From positions 62,001 to 126,000 of the forward strand of contig NZ_JADNRS010000053.1 of NCBI RefSeq assembly GCF_015709225.1: a stretch of DNA of 64,000 nt, read 5' to 3'. Shown piece after piece: positions 36,324 through 44,601 of the stretch. The notes beneath the pieces were generated by a model that saw nothing but the letters and a program-made list of their open reading frames with translations, did not search any database and had not been told where the DNA came from. Source of the DNA: Acholeplasma laidlawii. GTDB lineage: Bacteria > Bacillota_I > Bacilli_A > Acholeplasmatales > Acholeplasmataceae. How positions within the stretch are numbered: position 1 is the stretch's first letter; every line of letters starts with the position of its first letter. The position numbers and the translations under genes are program-made.

Positions 36324-36348
36324 AAACACTGATGTTTAGTCAGTGTTT
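36324..36348 (-). terminator. Hairpin directly before the glmS SD
   Basis: AAACACTGA/TCAGTGTTT, a 9-bp stem with a 7-nt loop and TTTTTC on the - strand. It lies 31 bp past the tagD-like stop and 8 nt before the AGGAGG SD of glmS. It may end the upstream operon or attenuate glmS. No glmS ribozyme is visible upstream, since that space is tagD coding sequence. Confidence 0.7.
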
Positions 36349-36378
36349 ATTATAGCATATTTTCAATTATTGAAAAAA

Positions 36379-36776
36379 TTATTCACCCTTTTTATTATCT
36401 AGGTCTTTCTTAATTTGAGTAGTTGAAATTTCTGGAGTTCTTGTCAAATATACAACTTCGCAATAATCCTTTAAAAAATCAAACTTACCTTTCCAGTCAT
36501 CACCAATAACAAAAATATCAATTGAATACCTTTTAATATCTTCAATTTTTTGTTCCCAATTTTCTTCAGGAATTACAAGATCAACGTATCTTATAGATTC
36601 AAGTAGTTTTTTCTGTTTTCATAATTAAAATATGACTTTTTCCCCTTTAGATTATTAAAATCACCTGTAGAAAGTCCAACAATTAGGTAGTCACCCAAAC
36701 TCTTAGCTCTTTGCAAAATATTTATATGCCCATAATGCAGCAAATCAAAAGTACCATATGTCATTACCCTTTTCAC
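36379..36776 (-). pseudogene. tagD: TagD-like glycerol-3-phosphate cytidylyltransferase with -1 frameshift
   Basis: Would make CDP-glycerol from glycerol-3-P and CTP. It has GTG start 36776 with [23 protein letters not shown] contains HYGH at 14-17, followed by [14 protein letters not shown] and [13 protein letters not shown]. The frame then stops after NYLNL at 36591. In the -1 frame the protein continues as [35 protein letters not shown] and RTPEISTTQIKKDL to the stop at 36379. The shift maps exactly to A AAA AAC at 36606-36612. One more A would give about 132 residues, the normal family length. Confidence 0.85.
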
Positions 36777-36831
36777 TTGTAAATCCTCCTAAGTTTTTAA
36801 TTAATTCTGATTTTTCACTATTAATATTGTC

Positions 36832-37683
36832 CTATCTCCTACTAATAAAATTAAATAATTTATTTCTATGATTTTTATTAAAGATGATAAATATAAAATA
36901 CATGAATATATACATAGTTATCAATATAATTGTATTCACAATTGTGCTAAATATTAATATTCCATTAAGAATACTACCTACAAAAACTAAAATTATATAT
37001 ATTGTAATGAAATAAATATGCTCTATTAAGTGTTTTTTAATACTTATAAAATCTTTTACCATATAGATTCTAATACTACAAACTACAAACTCAGTCATTA
37101 TTATAGAGTAGATTGCACCAATTGCACCATTTTTCGGAATAAGTAATACCCCAAGTAAAATATTTAATAATGCACCTATTATTGTAGGTAAAACAAATGC
37201 TCTTGTTCTATTTAAAGGTAAAGCAATCTGATTGGAAAATACCCCACCTATAGGGATTAAAACTATGAGAATTGATGCCAGTTGAACCATTATAATTATA
37301 CTTGGAAATGATTCACCAAAGAACAATAATACAAATTGTGGAGATATAAGAATAACCATCCCATATAAAAATAATCCAGTGATTATTGTAAAACTTAATG
37401 ATTTATTCAATAACCGTTTAATCTCAAGAGAGTTATTACTATAGTAGAGATTTGCAATTCTAGGTAGAATGGCAATTGACAAACTACTTATAAATGGATT
37501 TATTATTTTAGCCATTTTTAATGATTGATCATATAATCCTGAATTTGTATTATCAGATAACAACATAACCATAGTTCTATCAAATTGTGTATACATTTGA
37601 ACAGAAATTATTGGTATTGATAATAAAAGAATTTCTTTAAGGTGTTTTTGAGGCTTTATGTTCTTAATTTGTCCCCAATTCAA
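36832..37683 (-). pseudogene. 5'-truncated polysaccharide flippase (MATE/Wzx-like)
   Basis: About 283 residues covering only the C-terminal half of a Wzx/PST flippase (usual length about 480). The first recognisable segment, LKEILLLSIPIISVQMYTQF, belongs to the middle of such proteins. About eight hydrophobic helices remain. The nominal TTG start has no SD, and the in-frame sequence runs back into the terminator of the neighbouring lipoprotein gene. A 5' deletion or recombination junction at about 37684-37703 is therefore likely. An intact flippase lies at 40292-41800. Confidence 0.8.
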
Positions 37684-37702
37684 AACTAGGTTACGATAAC
37701 AA

Positions 37703-37727
37703 AAAAGGCGCTAAAATAGCGCCTTTT
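37703..37727 (-). terminator. Terminator of the GT80-like lipoprotein gene
   Basis: AAAAGGCGCTA/TAGCGCCTTTT, an 11-bp stem with a 3-nt loop, and six T on the - strand. The truncated flippase begins directly behind it. Confidence 0.85.
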
Positions 37728-37813
37728 GGGTGTACACCAACTAATTGAAGGTATTTTTACACTAGCTTTTGGAAAGCCTTATTTGGATTTTACACCAACT
37801 ATTTTAAAGGGCC
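37725..37813. repeat. Dispersed repeat, copies 2 (full) and 3 (diverged)
   Basis: 37781-37813 matches 6895-6927 at 29 of 33 positions. A diverged partial copy at 37725-37751 (GTGTACACCAACTAATTGAAGG) is in the same orientation. Both genomic sites lie between a - strand stop codon and a terminator. Confidence 0.6.
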
Positions 37814-37830
37814 TGAGTAAATTCTATATT

Positions 37831-39681
37831 TTATTGAACTACAACTTCACCGTTACTATCAACAGTTAAATAGACGGTATTACTAAATATATCTGTAGTT
37901 TCAATTAAATTCTTCATTGTTGCATTACCTTTAATTAATGCTTGAGTACCAAACAAGAATACTGTTTGATCTTTTAATGATGATTGGAATGATGTTCCAT
38001 TGTATCCTCCAACATATACATTTTCATATAAAAGCATCAATGTCTCTACAGGAATACTGTTTGGTAATTCAATAACATTGTTATTTTCAAACAATTGAAC
38101 TCTTTGAGGTTCCGATGGATAACGTGGATGCCCCTTATAGAAAATCTTATATTCATCACCATAAAGTTCAACGATCTTTTCTAGGTGTTTATCAAATGAA
38201 GCGAATTGAGCATTCACTTCACCTGTAGGTGATGTACCTAAAATTAATAAATTTTTTACTGGATTACCAGTAAAGTATGCCATCATACTTTCATTAGGTT
38301 CTGAACCCCAACGTGTCTTTAATAAGTATTCTAATTCATCAAGTTTACCAATTGTTTCTAAAGAACCAAACGCATCAGATACTGACAATACGCGGACATT
38401 TAATTCATCATTAATCAATTCCATTAGATCATGTTCTAGATTCCAACCAGATATTGAGTTAACAACATATTCAAAATTATCAAGTTTTGTTGAAGTTAAA
38501 ACATAATAACTTTGCATATGTGCTAAAATGTTTGAACCACTTACATTTCCATTTAACCAGTTTTCAAATAATGTATATAGACTATTAAATTGACTTAGTG
38601 TAGAGAAACTTGAATTAATCATTGACGTAGTAAATGAACCATCTGTATAAATTACAAATGATAATCTTTCAAAAGGAATACCAGATAAAATTGAACTAGT
38701 AATAACAGTTAAATCATTATCTACTCCTAAAATTTTGAAATTCGTGTTTGGATTAATTGAATATAATTCTTTCATCCATTCAATCATTTTATTGCTTTGA
38801 CCATGAGTGACATTAGTGTAAAAATTTGGGATTTGTGTTTGTGTATAATTGCCACCAGAAGCTGATACAGCTAATGGATATTTAAGTGCCTTTTCAGGAA
38901 GTTTATTAAAGTCATAAGTTGCAGCACGTTCAATTTCAACATAAGTATATCCTGGATATTTATTGTTTAATAAGTCTGATGCAAATAATAATACAGGCAT
39001 TGTTGCATGTAGCCATGCAAAATTAACTTGATCCACCTTATACATTACAGGTAATTTAAACGTAAGAATTCCTTGATCTCCGATTGAATCAATGTAAGTT
39101 AATTCAATAGTCATCTCAAAATATCCATGGAATTCAACTTCTAATTCAAATTCACCAGATATATCTTCAAACTGGTTTACTGATATGATTGGATTAACAG
39201 TACTTATTTTTCCTGTCAAAGGATGTCTTAATGTAAATTTAATACCTTCAACTGTTAATGTTGTTGAATTAGGTAGTGAGAGTTCATAACTTAATGTACC
39301 AATCAATGAATCTTCAACTTGATTAAATACAAATGTTGAGTATTCATATATGTAAAGTTTAGAATTTAAATCTGCAAGTTTTTGTTCAAGTCTACTTAAT
39401 GCCACTTCAAAATCGTGTGTCTGTATTGCTAGTTCTTCATTAAATTGACTTATAGCATCCGCTAGTGCTTGTTCATATTCAGCTTTTTGATTTGATATAA
39501 GTTGGTCGTATAATTCTTTTTGCGCATCTAAACTAGCATTGAATAATGATTCTAAAGTTACTAAAGATTCATCGTATAGTGCTTCTTGGTCCACAAGTTT
39601 AGCATCATATTCTTCTTTAAGATGTTCTAAATCAACTTCGAATTTCGATTTTTGAGCATCGATGATAACACGCAATTCCAA
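37831..39681 (-). CDS. Coiled-coil lipoprotein body with GT80-like (sialyltransferase-like) C-terminus
   Basis: This open stretch of 616 codons (nominal TTG) continues in frame the lipoprotein start at 39888, broken only by a TAA at 39712-39714. The first about 110 residues are coiled coil. Next comes a beta-rich domain. The last about 350 residues resemble GT80 sialyltransferases: FVIYTDGSF in the place of the D/E-D/E-G motif, YKIFYKGHPRYP for the H-P motif, then IELPNSIPVETLMLLYENVYVGG and NGTSF. It lies at the end of the polysaccharide operon. If made, the enzyme domain would be outside the cell. Family assignment is by eye and uncertain; activity is unproven. Confidence 0.6.
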   Translation of the reverse strand: MELRVIIDAQKSKFEVDLEHLKEEYDAKLVDQEALYDESLVTLESLFNASLDAQKELYDQLISNQKAEYEQALADAISQFNEELAIQTHDFEVALSRLEQKLADLNSKLYIYEYSTFVFNQVEDSLIGTLSYELSLPNSTTLTVEGIKFTLRHPLTGKISTVNPIISVNQFEDISGEFELEVEFHGYFEMTIELTYIDSIGDQGILTFKLPVMYKVDQVNFAWLHATMPVLLFASDLLNNKYPGYTYVEIERAATYDFNKLPEKALKYPLAVSASGGNYTQTQIPNFYTNVTHGQSNKMIEWMKELYSINPNTNFKILGVDNDLTVITSSILSGIPFERLSFVIYTDGSFTTSMINSSFSTLSQFNSLYTLFENWLNGNVSGSNILAHMQSYYVLTSTKLDNFEYVVNSISGWNLEHDLMELINDELNVRVLSVSDAFGSLETIGKLDELEYLLKTRWGSEPNESMMAYFTGNPVKNLLILGTSPTGEVNAQFASFDKHLEKIVELYGDEYKIFYKGHPRYPSEPQRVQLFENNNVIELPNSIPVETLMLLYENVYVGGYNGTSFQSSLKDQTVFLFGTQALIKGNATMKNLIETTDIFSNTVYLTVDSNGEVVVQ

Positions 39682-39711
39682 AACCAGTGTTTCTAAATCA
39701 TTTATTTCATT

Positions 39712-39888
39712 TTAAAGTTCACTAATTTGTTGCTCATATTCTTCCTTTTGTTCTTCAAGACTTTCTTCGATTAGATCAATTCGATCATTAATATCGTCGA
39801 AAGATGAATCAATTTCTTCAGCATTTGCACAAGAAATCAATACAAGTGCTAATAATATCGACATAAAGGTCGATAAAATTTTTTTCAT
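39712..39888 (-). CDS. Lipoprotein signal and coiled-coil start, ended by an in-frame TAA
   Basis: 58 residues: MKKILSTFMSILLALVLISC is a classical lipoprotein signal (lipobox LISC). It is followed by an acidic coiled coil (IDSSFDDINDRIDLIEESLE) that stops at TAA in ISEL-stop-NEINDLETL. The same frame then continues the coiled coil for about 110 residues and the GT80-like domain. A single base change (for example AAA, CAA or GAA to TAA) explains the break. The upstream leader has a TATAAT at 40009-40014 and a small hairpin at about 39898-39930; the SD is weak. Confidence 0.7.
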   Translation of the reverse strand: MKKILSTFMSILLALVLISCANAEEIDSSFDDINDRIDLIEESLEEQKEEYEQQISEL

Positions 39889-40104
39889 TTCTATACTTAC
39901 ACACTCAAAAAATCAAAAATTGAGTATGCTTACCTTTCTTTTATTTATTTATTTATAACTTCAACCTTAAGTTAATACAGTAATTTAAAAATATATTTCA
40001 TTCAACCTATTATAATACAATTAAACAACATTATATCAATTCCATAAAATCATTTGCTGATAAGATAACTATTTCTATCTTATGGTGCATTATAATTTGT
40101 TACA

Positions 40105-40281
40105 TTAAATTTGTGAGTAATGTTTTGAACTGGTAACATTTTCTTTTTCTATTGCTTCTATTTTTTTATCATATTCTTCCAATACTTTTGAAAAATAATC
40201 GTATTGTCTTCCATCGTTTGAGTTTGTGCCTGAACATGCAACAAGTGTTAGTGCTAATATCAAACCTAAAAAAGTAAGCAT
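40105..40281 (-). CDS. Small lipoprotein, 58 residues
   Basis: Starts 11 bp after the flippase stop. MLTFLGLILALTLVACSGTN has a lipobox LVAC at about 13-16 but no positive charge in the n-region. A short charged coiled coil follows (YDYFSKVLEEYDKKIEAIEK). No clear SD, so it may rely on coupling. Its signal and coiled coil recall the start of the next lipoprotein, so it could be a truncated paralogue. Confidence 0.55.
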   Translation of the reverse strand: MLTFLGLILALTLVACSGTNSNDGRQYDYFSKVLEEYDKKIEAIEKENVTSSKHYSQI

Positions 40282-40291
40282 TATTCGTTCA

Positions 40292-41800
40292 TTATTTATG
40301 TCTACTTCTTACAAATAAATCTTTTCCTTTTTCAATAATTAATTTTTGTATATCATTTTTAAGAATTTTATTGGTTATAAGATAGATGCAACCTCCAATA
40401 AAAACTATTCCTAAGTTAATCAGGCCATTCACTACAAATACTTCACTTGCACTATTAAATCTAGATAGTATAGATTCAAATGGAAAGAAACTAATTATTA
40501 AGAAAAGAGTAATACTCATCACAACTGATGAAATAAAAGATTTATATGTACTTCTTATTTTATTAATAAAATTTATTTCTTTTCTTGTTACAAAGATTTG
40601 AACCGTTGTAACAAAAAACTCTGCAACCACAAGTGCAATAGCAGCCCCTAGAGCACCAATGTAAGGTGCTGTCAAAAACAATAAACCTAAATTGATAATT
40701 GCTCCTGCTGCGACAGACAAAATATACTTCCCATTATTTCCTTTGGGGATCAAGTATTGTATCCCAATAATATTACTTACTGCTATAAATATGATTTTTA
40801 ATGAATATATCCCACAAACCCAAACCGCTGAAGCGTACGCCTCGCCCAAAAACCATGGAATTGTGATTGGTGTCAAAACAAAAAAACCAAGAGTGATTGG
40901 ATAAGCCAAAAATAACATAGCTTTTACAGATTTGGTTAATATTTCATTTACCTTTCCATTCTCATCATTGGCGATCAAATAACTTATTTGTGGCATAACC
41001 ACCAATCCTAAAGTTGTTATTAAAACAAGTAATGTATTAGTTATTTTTGCGGCAACATCAAAATATCCTACTTCTGTTTTTGTTGATACCATACCTAAAA
41101 TAGTAATGGTTGCATTATTATAGAAAAGTGTTATCAATTGTGGAATAAATAATATCACAAGCCCTTTGAAGTGTTTTTGTATATTCAAGAGTGTTATTTT
41201 TTCTATTTTTACAAATAAAACTTTCTCCTTAATGAGACCTGCCCACATAATTACTTGAGATAGTATTTCAGTTCCAATCATAATGAATGCATATATGTAG
41301 ATATCTTGCGGTTTGTTTACAAAAATAAGTATCATAGCAAAAGAGGTAGTTCTAATTAATAAGTTTCTAACTACGATTGCCTTAAAGTTTTCTCTTCCAG
41401 TAAAATACCAAGTGATATCTAATAAGTTAGCTATTAACACCAAACTTTGAATTAAAATCAAATTAGTGTTGGGGATGAGTTTGGTAAGATACATCGCTAT
41501 AAATACTGCAATTGATATTAAACTCGTTATTGCTTTAATAAGAAAAACTTCAACAAAAGCTTGTTTGGTTTCTTCGGCACTTTCCCTTTTTTCAGAAATT
41601 AGCTTAGTAGCATACAACTGAACACCTAAAACCGCTGCATAAGAAAAGTAGGTAACAATGGAATAATGATATGAATACTCTCCTAATCCTTCTGGAAGCA
41701 GTATTCTTGATAAATATGGAATGAGTATTACCGGAATAATTATAATAAGTAATTGATATAAAAAATTATATAAGTAATTTTTAGTTATACTCTTACTCAT
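40292..41800 (-). CDS. wzx: Polysaccharide flippase (Wzx/PST family)
   Basis: Integral membrane protein of 502 residues with about 12-14 hydrophobic helices. It starts KSITKNYLYNFLYQLLIIIIPVILIPYLSRILLPEGLGEYSYHYS, written here as overlapping family motifs: NYLYNFLYQLL, PYLSRIL and GLGEYSY. It moves lipid-linked repeat units across the membrane. It overlaps glf by 8 bp and is intact, unlike the truncated copy at 36832. Confidence 0.92.
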   Translation of the reverse strand: MSKSITKNYLYNFLYQLLIIIIPVILIPYLSRILLPEGLGEYSYHYSIVTYFSYAAVLGVQLYATKLISEKRESAEETKQAFVEVFLIKAITSLISIAVFIAMYLTKLIPNTNLILIQSLVLIANLLDITWYFTGRENFKAIVVRNLLIRTTSFAMILIFVNKPQDIYIYAFIMIGTEILSQVIMWAGLIKEKVLFVKIEKITLLNIQKHFKGLVILFIPQLITLFYNNATITILGMVSTKTEVGYFDVAAKITNTLLVLITTLGLVVMPQISYLIANDENGKVNEILTKSVKAMLFLAYPITLGFFVLTPITIPWFLGEAYASAVWVCGIYSLKIIFIAVSNIIGIQYLIPKGNNGKYILSVAAGAIINLGLLFLTAPYIGALGAAIALVVAEFFVTTVQIFVTRKEINFINKIRSTYKSFISSVVMSITLFLIISFFPFESILSRFNSASEVFVVNGLINLGIVFIGGCIYLITNKILKNDIQKLIIEKGKDLFVRSRHK

Positions 41801-42902
41801 TTGGAAACTCTTTGCTCACTAGTTCTAAAACTCGCTCTACAATGATATGCATATCATAATATTTATATTCTGCTAGTCTACCACCAAAGATGTGCTTAGG
41901 TTCTTTGTCTGATAATTGTTTATACTTATCATAAATTATTTGATTTACTTCATCATTGATTGGATAATATGGTTCTATTCCCAGCGTCCAATCTATAGAA
42001 TATTCCTTAGTAACTACTGTCTTATTAGTATCAACCATTTCAAAGTGTTTATGTTCTAAAATTCTTGTGTAAGGTGTTTCTGCATCTGTATAATTTACAA
42101 CGGCATTACCTTGGAAATTACTCATATCTTTTATCTCGTGCTCAAATCTTAGACTTCTATATTCTAAAACTCCCTCACTATAATTATAGAATTGATCTAA
42201 TGGACCTGTGTATAAAATCTTATCAGCCATTTCATCATAGTATTCCTTTTGACTAAAGTAATCGACATTTAATTTCACTTCAATCCCATCTAGCAATTTA
42301 TCAAATATTTGAGTATATCCACCAATTGGAATCCCTTGATATCTATCATTGAAGTAATTATTATTATAGGTAAATCTCACCGGTAATCTTTTTATAATAA
42401 AAGGCGGTAATTCAGTGCATTTTCTTCCCCATTGTTTCTCAGTATAACCTTTTATAAGTTTTTCATAAATATCAATTCCTACCAAGTTGATTGCTTGTTC
42501 TTCAAGGTTTTTGGGTTCTTTTGTGAACATACCGCTTCTTTGTTCTTCAATCTTTTTATATGCTTCTTCAGGCGTTATGACTCCCCATAATTTACTAAAT
42601 GTATTCATATTGAAAGGTAAATTATAAATTTCGCCTTTATAATTAGCTATTGGAGAATTTATGTAGTTATTAAACTCAGTAAACTGATTCACATAATCCC
42701 AAACCTTTTTATTCGAGGTATGAAAAATATGTGCTCCATATACGTGGACATTGATGCCCTCAACTTCTTTAGTATATAGATTTCCACCAATATGAGATCT
42801 TTTTTCAAGAACTAAAACGTTCTTTCCTCTTTTTTTTGCCTCGTAGGCAAATATAGCCCCATATAAACCAGAACCTACTATTATATAATCATATTTTTTC
42901 AT
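41793..42902 (-). CDS. glf: UDP-galactopyranose mutase
   Basis: FAD enzyme of 369 residues converting UDP-galactopyranose to UDP-galactofuranose. It has YDYIIVGSGLYGAIFAYEA, LVLEKRSHIGGN, NVHVYGAHIFHTSNKKVWDY, YTEKQWGRKCTELP, RIPVRF-like RLPVRFTYNNNYFNDRYQGIP and the C-terminal GGRLAEYKYYDM. The polymer therefore probably contains galactofuranose. galE upstream would supply UDP-galactose. It overlaps the neighbouring glycosyltransferase by ATGA. Confidence 0.96.
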   Translation of the reverse strand: MKKYDYIIVGSGLYGAIFAYEAKKRGKNVLVLEKRSHIGGNLYTKEVEGINVHVYGAHIFHTSNKKVWDYVNQFTEFNNYINSPIANYKGEIYNLPFNMNTFSKLWGVITPEEAYKKIEEQRSGMFTKEPKNLEEQAINLVGIDIYEKLIKGYTEKQWGRKCTELPPFIIKRLPVRFTYNNNYFNDRYQGIPIGGYTQIFDKLLDGIEVKLNVDYFSQKEYYDEMADKILYTGPLDQFYNYSEGVLEYRSLRFEHEIKDMSNFQGNAVVNYTDAETPYTRILEHKHFEMVDTNKTVVTKEYSIDWTLGIEPYYPINDEVNQIIYDKYKQLSDKEPKHIFGGRLAEYKYYDMHIIVERVLELVSKEFPNE

Positions 42903-43669
42903 TTTTCAAAAAACTCCATTATCTTATATCTAACTTTTTTTAACTTAAATAACAACTGATTTTGATCAAGATTGATCATTCTATATTCTTTGACCTTAAG
43001 ATTATTTTTTTCTATCCAAACATTAATTAATCTTTCTGAGATAAAACCGTATATTCTTGCTTGATAAGAATCATATGAAGTTATGTCACTTCTTTTTTCC
43101 AATTCAAAAAGAACCGAAAATAACCATTCACTATATTGATCAAAATATTCTTTCTTTGTAATTAAAATATTCGCTAAAAACAAGTGTTTTTGATTAGAGA
43201 CCTTCTCAAAAGCTTCTACATAGTCTGGGTGTTTTTCTGAAATAATTTCTCTTATAATTTCATAATCTTTTTTGTAGTGAGCCTTAGAATAGTAGGATTC
43301 TACAGTATGTCTCAACATTTTCTCTCTTTTAGGTACAATTACATCTGCTTTGCTTAGCGCTTTTTTAATTTGCTTTTCATTAAGAGCCTTATAAAAAAAA
43401 TTGCTTTTACTCTTCGATAGAATTCTTCTATAGTGTATCAACCCTACAATTTTTGCATTAGCGTTTTTCCAAATATAATATTGCCCTGTTAGTTCACTAT
43501 AATTCTTATTTTTATGTGAAATTCCACCCGGAAATGAATCTGATAAGTACCCTTCTGGTATTATTTTATTTTCTGCACCTACAAATAATTTTTGATATAT
43601 TGAGGTTATTTTTTTATTAATTATGTCTGTTTCTTTGTGAGTTGTAACATAAACTTTAATATCTTCCAC
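42899..43669 (-). CDS. DUF4422 glycosyltransferase
   Basis: A 256-residue protein of the DUF4422 family found in capsule loci. It has KVYVTTHKET, LFVGAENKIIPEGYLSDS, ELTGQYYIWKNANAKIVGLIHYRR and ANILITKKEYFDQYSEWLF. It starts at GTG with TAGGAGAA upstream. It lies next to glf, and DUF4422 enzymes are often encoded beside galactofuranose genes. The exact linkage cannot be told from sequence. Confidence 0.85.
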   Translation of the reverse strand: MEDIKVYVTTHKETDIINKKITSIYQKLFVGAENKIIPEGYLSDSFPGGISHKNKNYSELTGQYYIWKNANAKIVGLIHYRRILSKSKSNFFYKALNEKQIKKALSKADVIVPKREKMLRHTVESYYSKAHYKKDYEIIREIISEKHPDYVEAFEKVSNQKHLFLANILITKKEYFDQYSEWLFSVLFELEKRSDITSYDSYQARIYGFISERLINVWIEKNNLKVKEYRMINLDQNQLLFKLKKVRYKIMEFFEK

Positions 43670-43686
43670 GTTTTTTCTCCTAACTT

Positions 43687-44601
43687 TTACGTTTTTAATC
43701 TATACAAAATTCTTCTGTTCAAATATTTTCTTTGTTCTGAAGAACTACAGTAGGCTCTTGTAAGTAAATACATTTTCTTGATTTTATTTTTCTCTGCAAT
43801 AGCTCTTAATAAAAAATCAGATGAGGTCATGTATTTTTTAATCTCTTTTTCTGTAGACTCTATCGCTTTTTTGAATTTAGACTCTGAAAACAAGTCTTCA
43901 CCTGTCTTTTCCTTCAAGTATAAATCATAACAGTATCTATGGGCTTTTCTCTGATAAATACCTGCCGTTGATTGTGTATTGCCTTCTCTTATTCTAACTC
44001 TATACCCATAGTAATCTTCAAGATTTGATAAGATGAAACCATGTTTAATTGATCTTAATAAAAAATCATAGTCTTCAACATAAGAAATGTTTCTATATTT
44101 TCCAACAGTGTCATAAACTTCTTTCTTGGCCATCCATATGTGTAAGATTGGAGAAGAGTATTTAATAGTTTTTTTAATCGTTTTAAAATCTTCTAATAAT
44201 GTGTTTTTTCCAAGTTCTTTCCCATTTTGATTGATTGTATACACACTACAACCCAAAATATCTATTTCTGGGTTTCTTTCCATATAGTCTATTTTTTTCT
44301 CAAGTCTATCCAATTCACTTATATCATCCCCATCCATCCGGCAAATATAATCCCCCTTGGCCCTATCTAATCCTTTATTTAACGAACTAACTATTTTCTC
44401 GTTTTTTTGATTTTTAAGATGAATAATTCTACTATCTTTTTTTGCATACGATTCTATCATTAAAGTGGTTCCATCACTGGAGGCGTCATCTATGATAATT
44501 AATTCAAAATTTTTATATGTTTGATTTAGAATTGATTCTATTGCTTCGCCAATATATTCTTTAACATTATATACCGGCATTAAGATTGATATTAACTTCA
44601 T
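43687..44601 (-). CDS. Family 2 glycosyltransferase
   Basis: GT-A enzyme of 304 residues. It has LISILMPVYNVKEYIGEAIESILNQTYKNFELIIIDDASSDGT (in part: MPVYN, ILNQTYKNFE, IIIDDASSDGT), then the metal-binding DxD as YICRMDGDDISEL and VEDYDFLLR. It transfers one sugar of the repeat unit on the cytoplasmic face. It overlaps the polymerase gene by ATGA. Confidence 0.92.
   Translation of the reverse strand: MKLISILMPVYNVKEYIGEAIESILNQTYKNFELIIIDDASSDGTTLMIESYAKKDSRIIHLKNQKNEKIVSSLNKGLDRAKGDYICRMDGDDISELDRLEKKIDYMERNPEIDILGCSVYTINQNGKELGKNTLLEDFKTIKKTIKYSSPILHIWMAKKEVYDTVGKYRNISYVEDYDFLLRSIKHGFILSNLEDYYGYRVRIREGNTQSTAGIYQRKAHRYCYDLYLKEKTGEDLFSESKFKKAIESTEKEIKKYMTSSDFLLRAIAEKNKIKKMYLLTRAYCSSSEQRKYLNRRILYRLKT

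Noticed and set aside
36349-36590. glmS ribozyme upstream of glmS
   Set aside because: The sequence is the second half of the frameshifted tagD-like gene, and no ribozyme core was seen.
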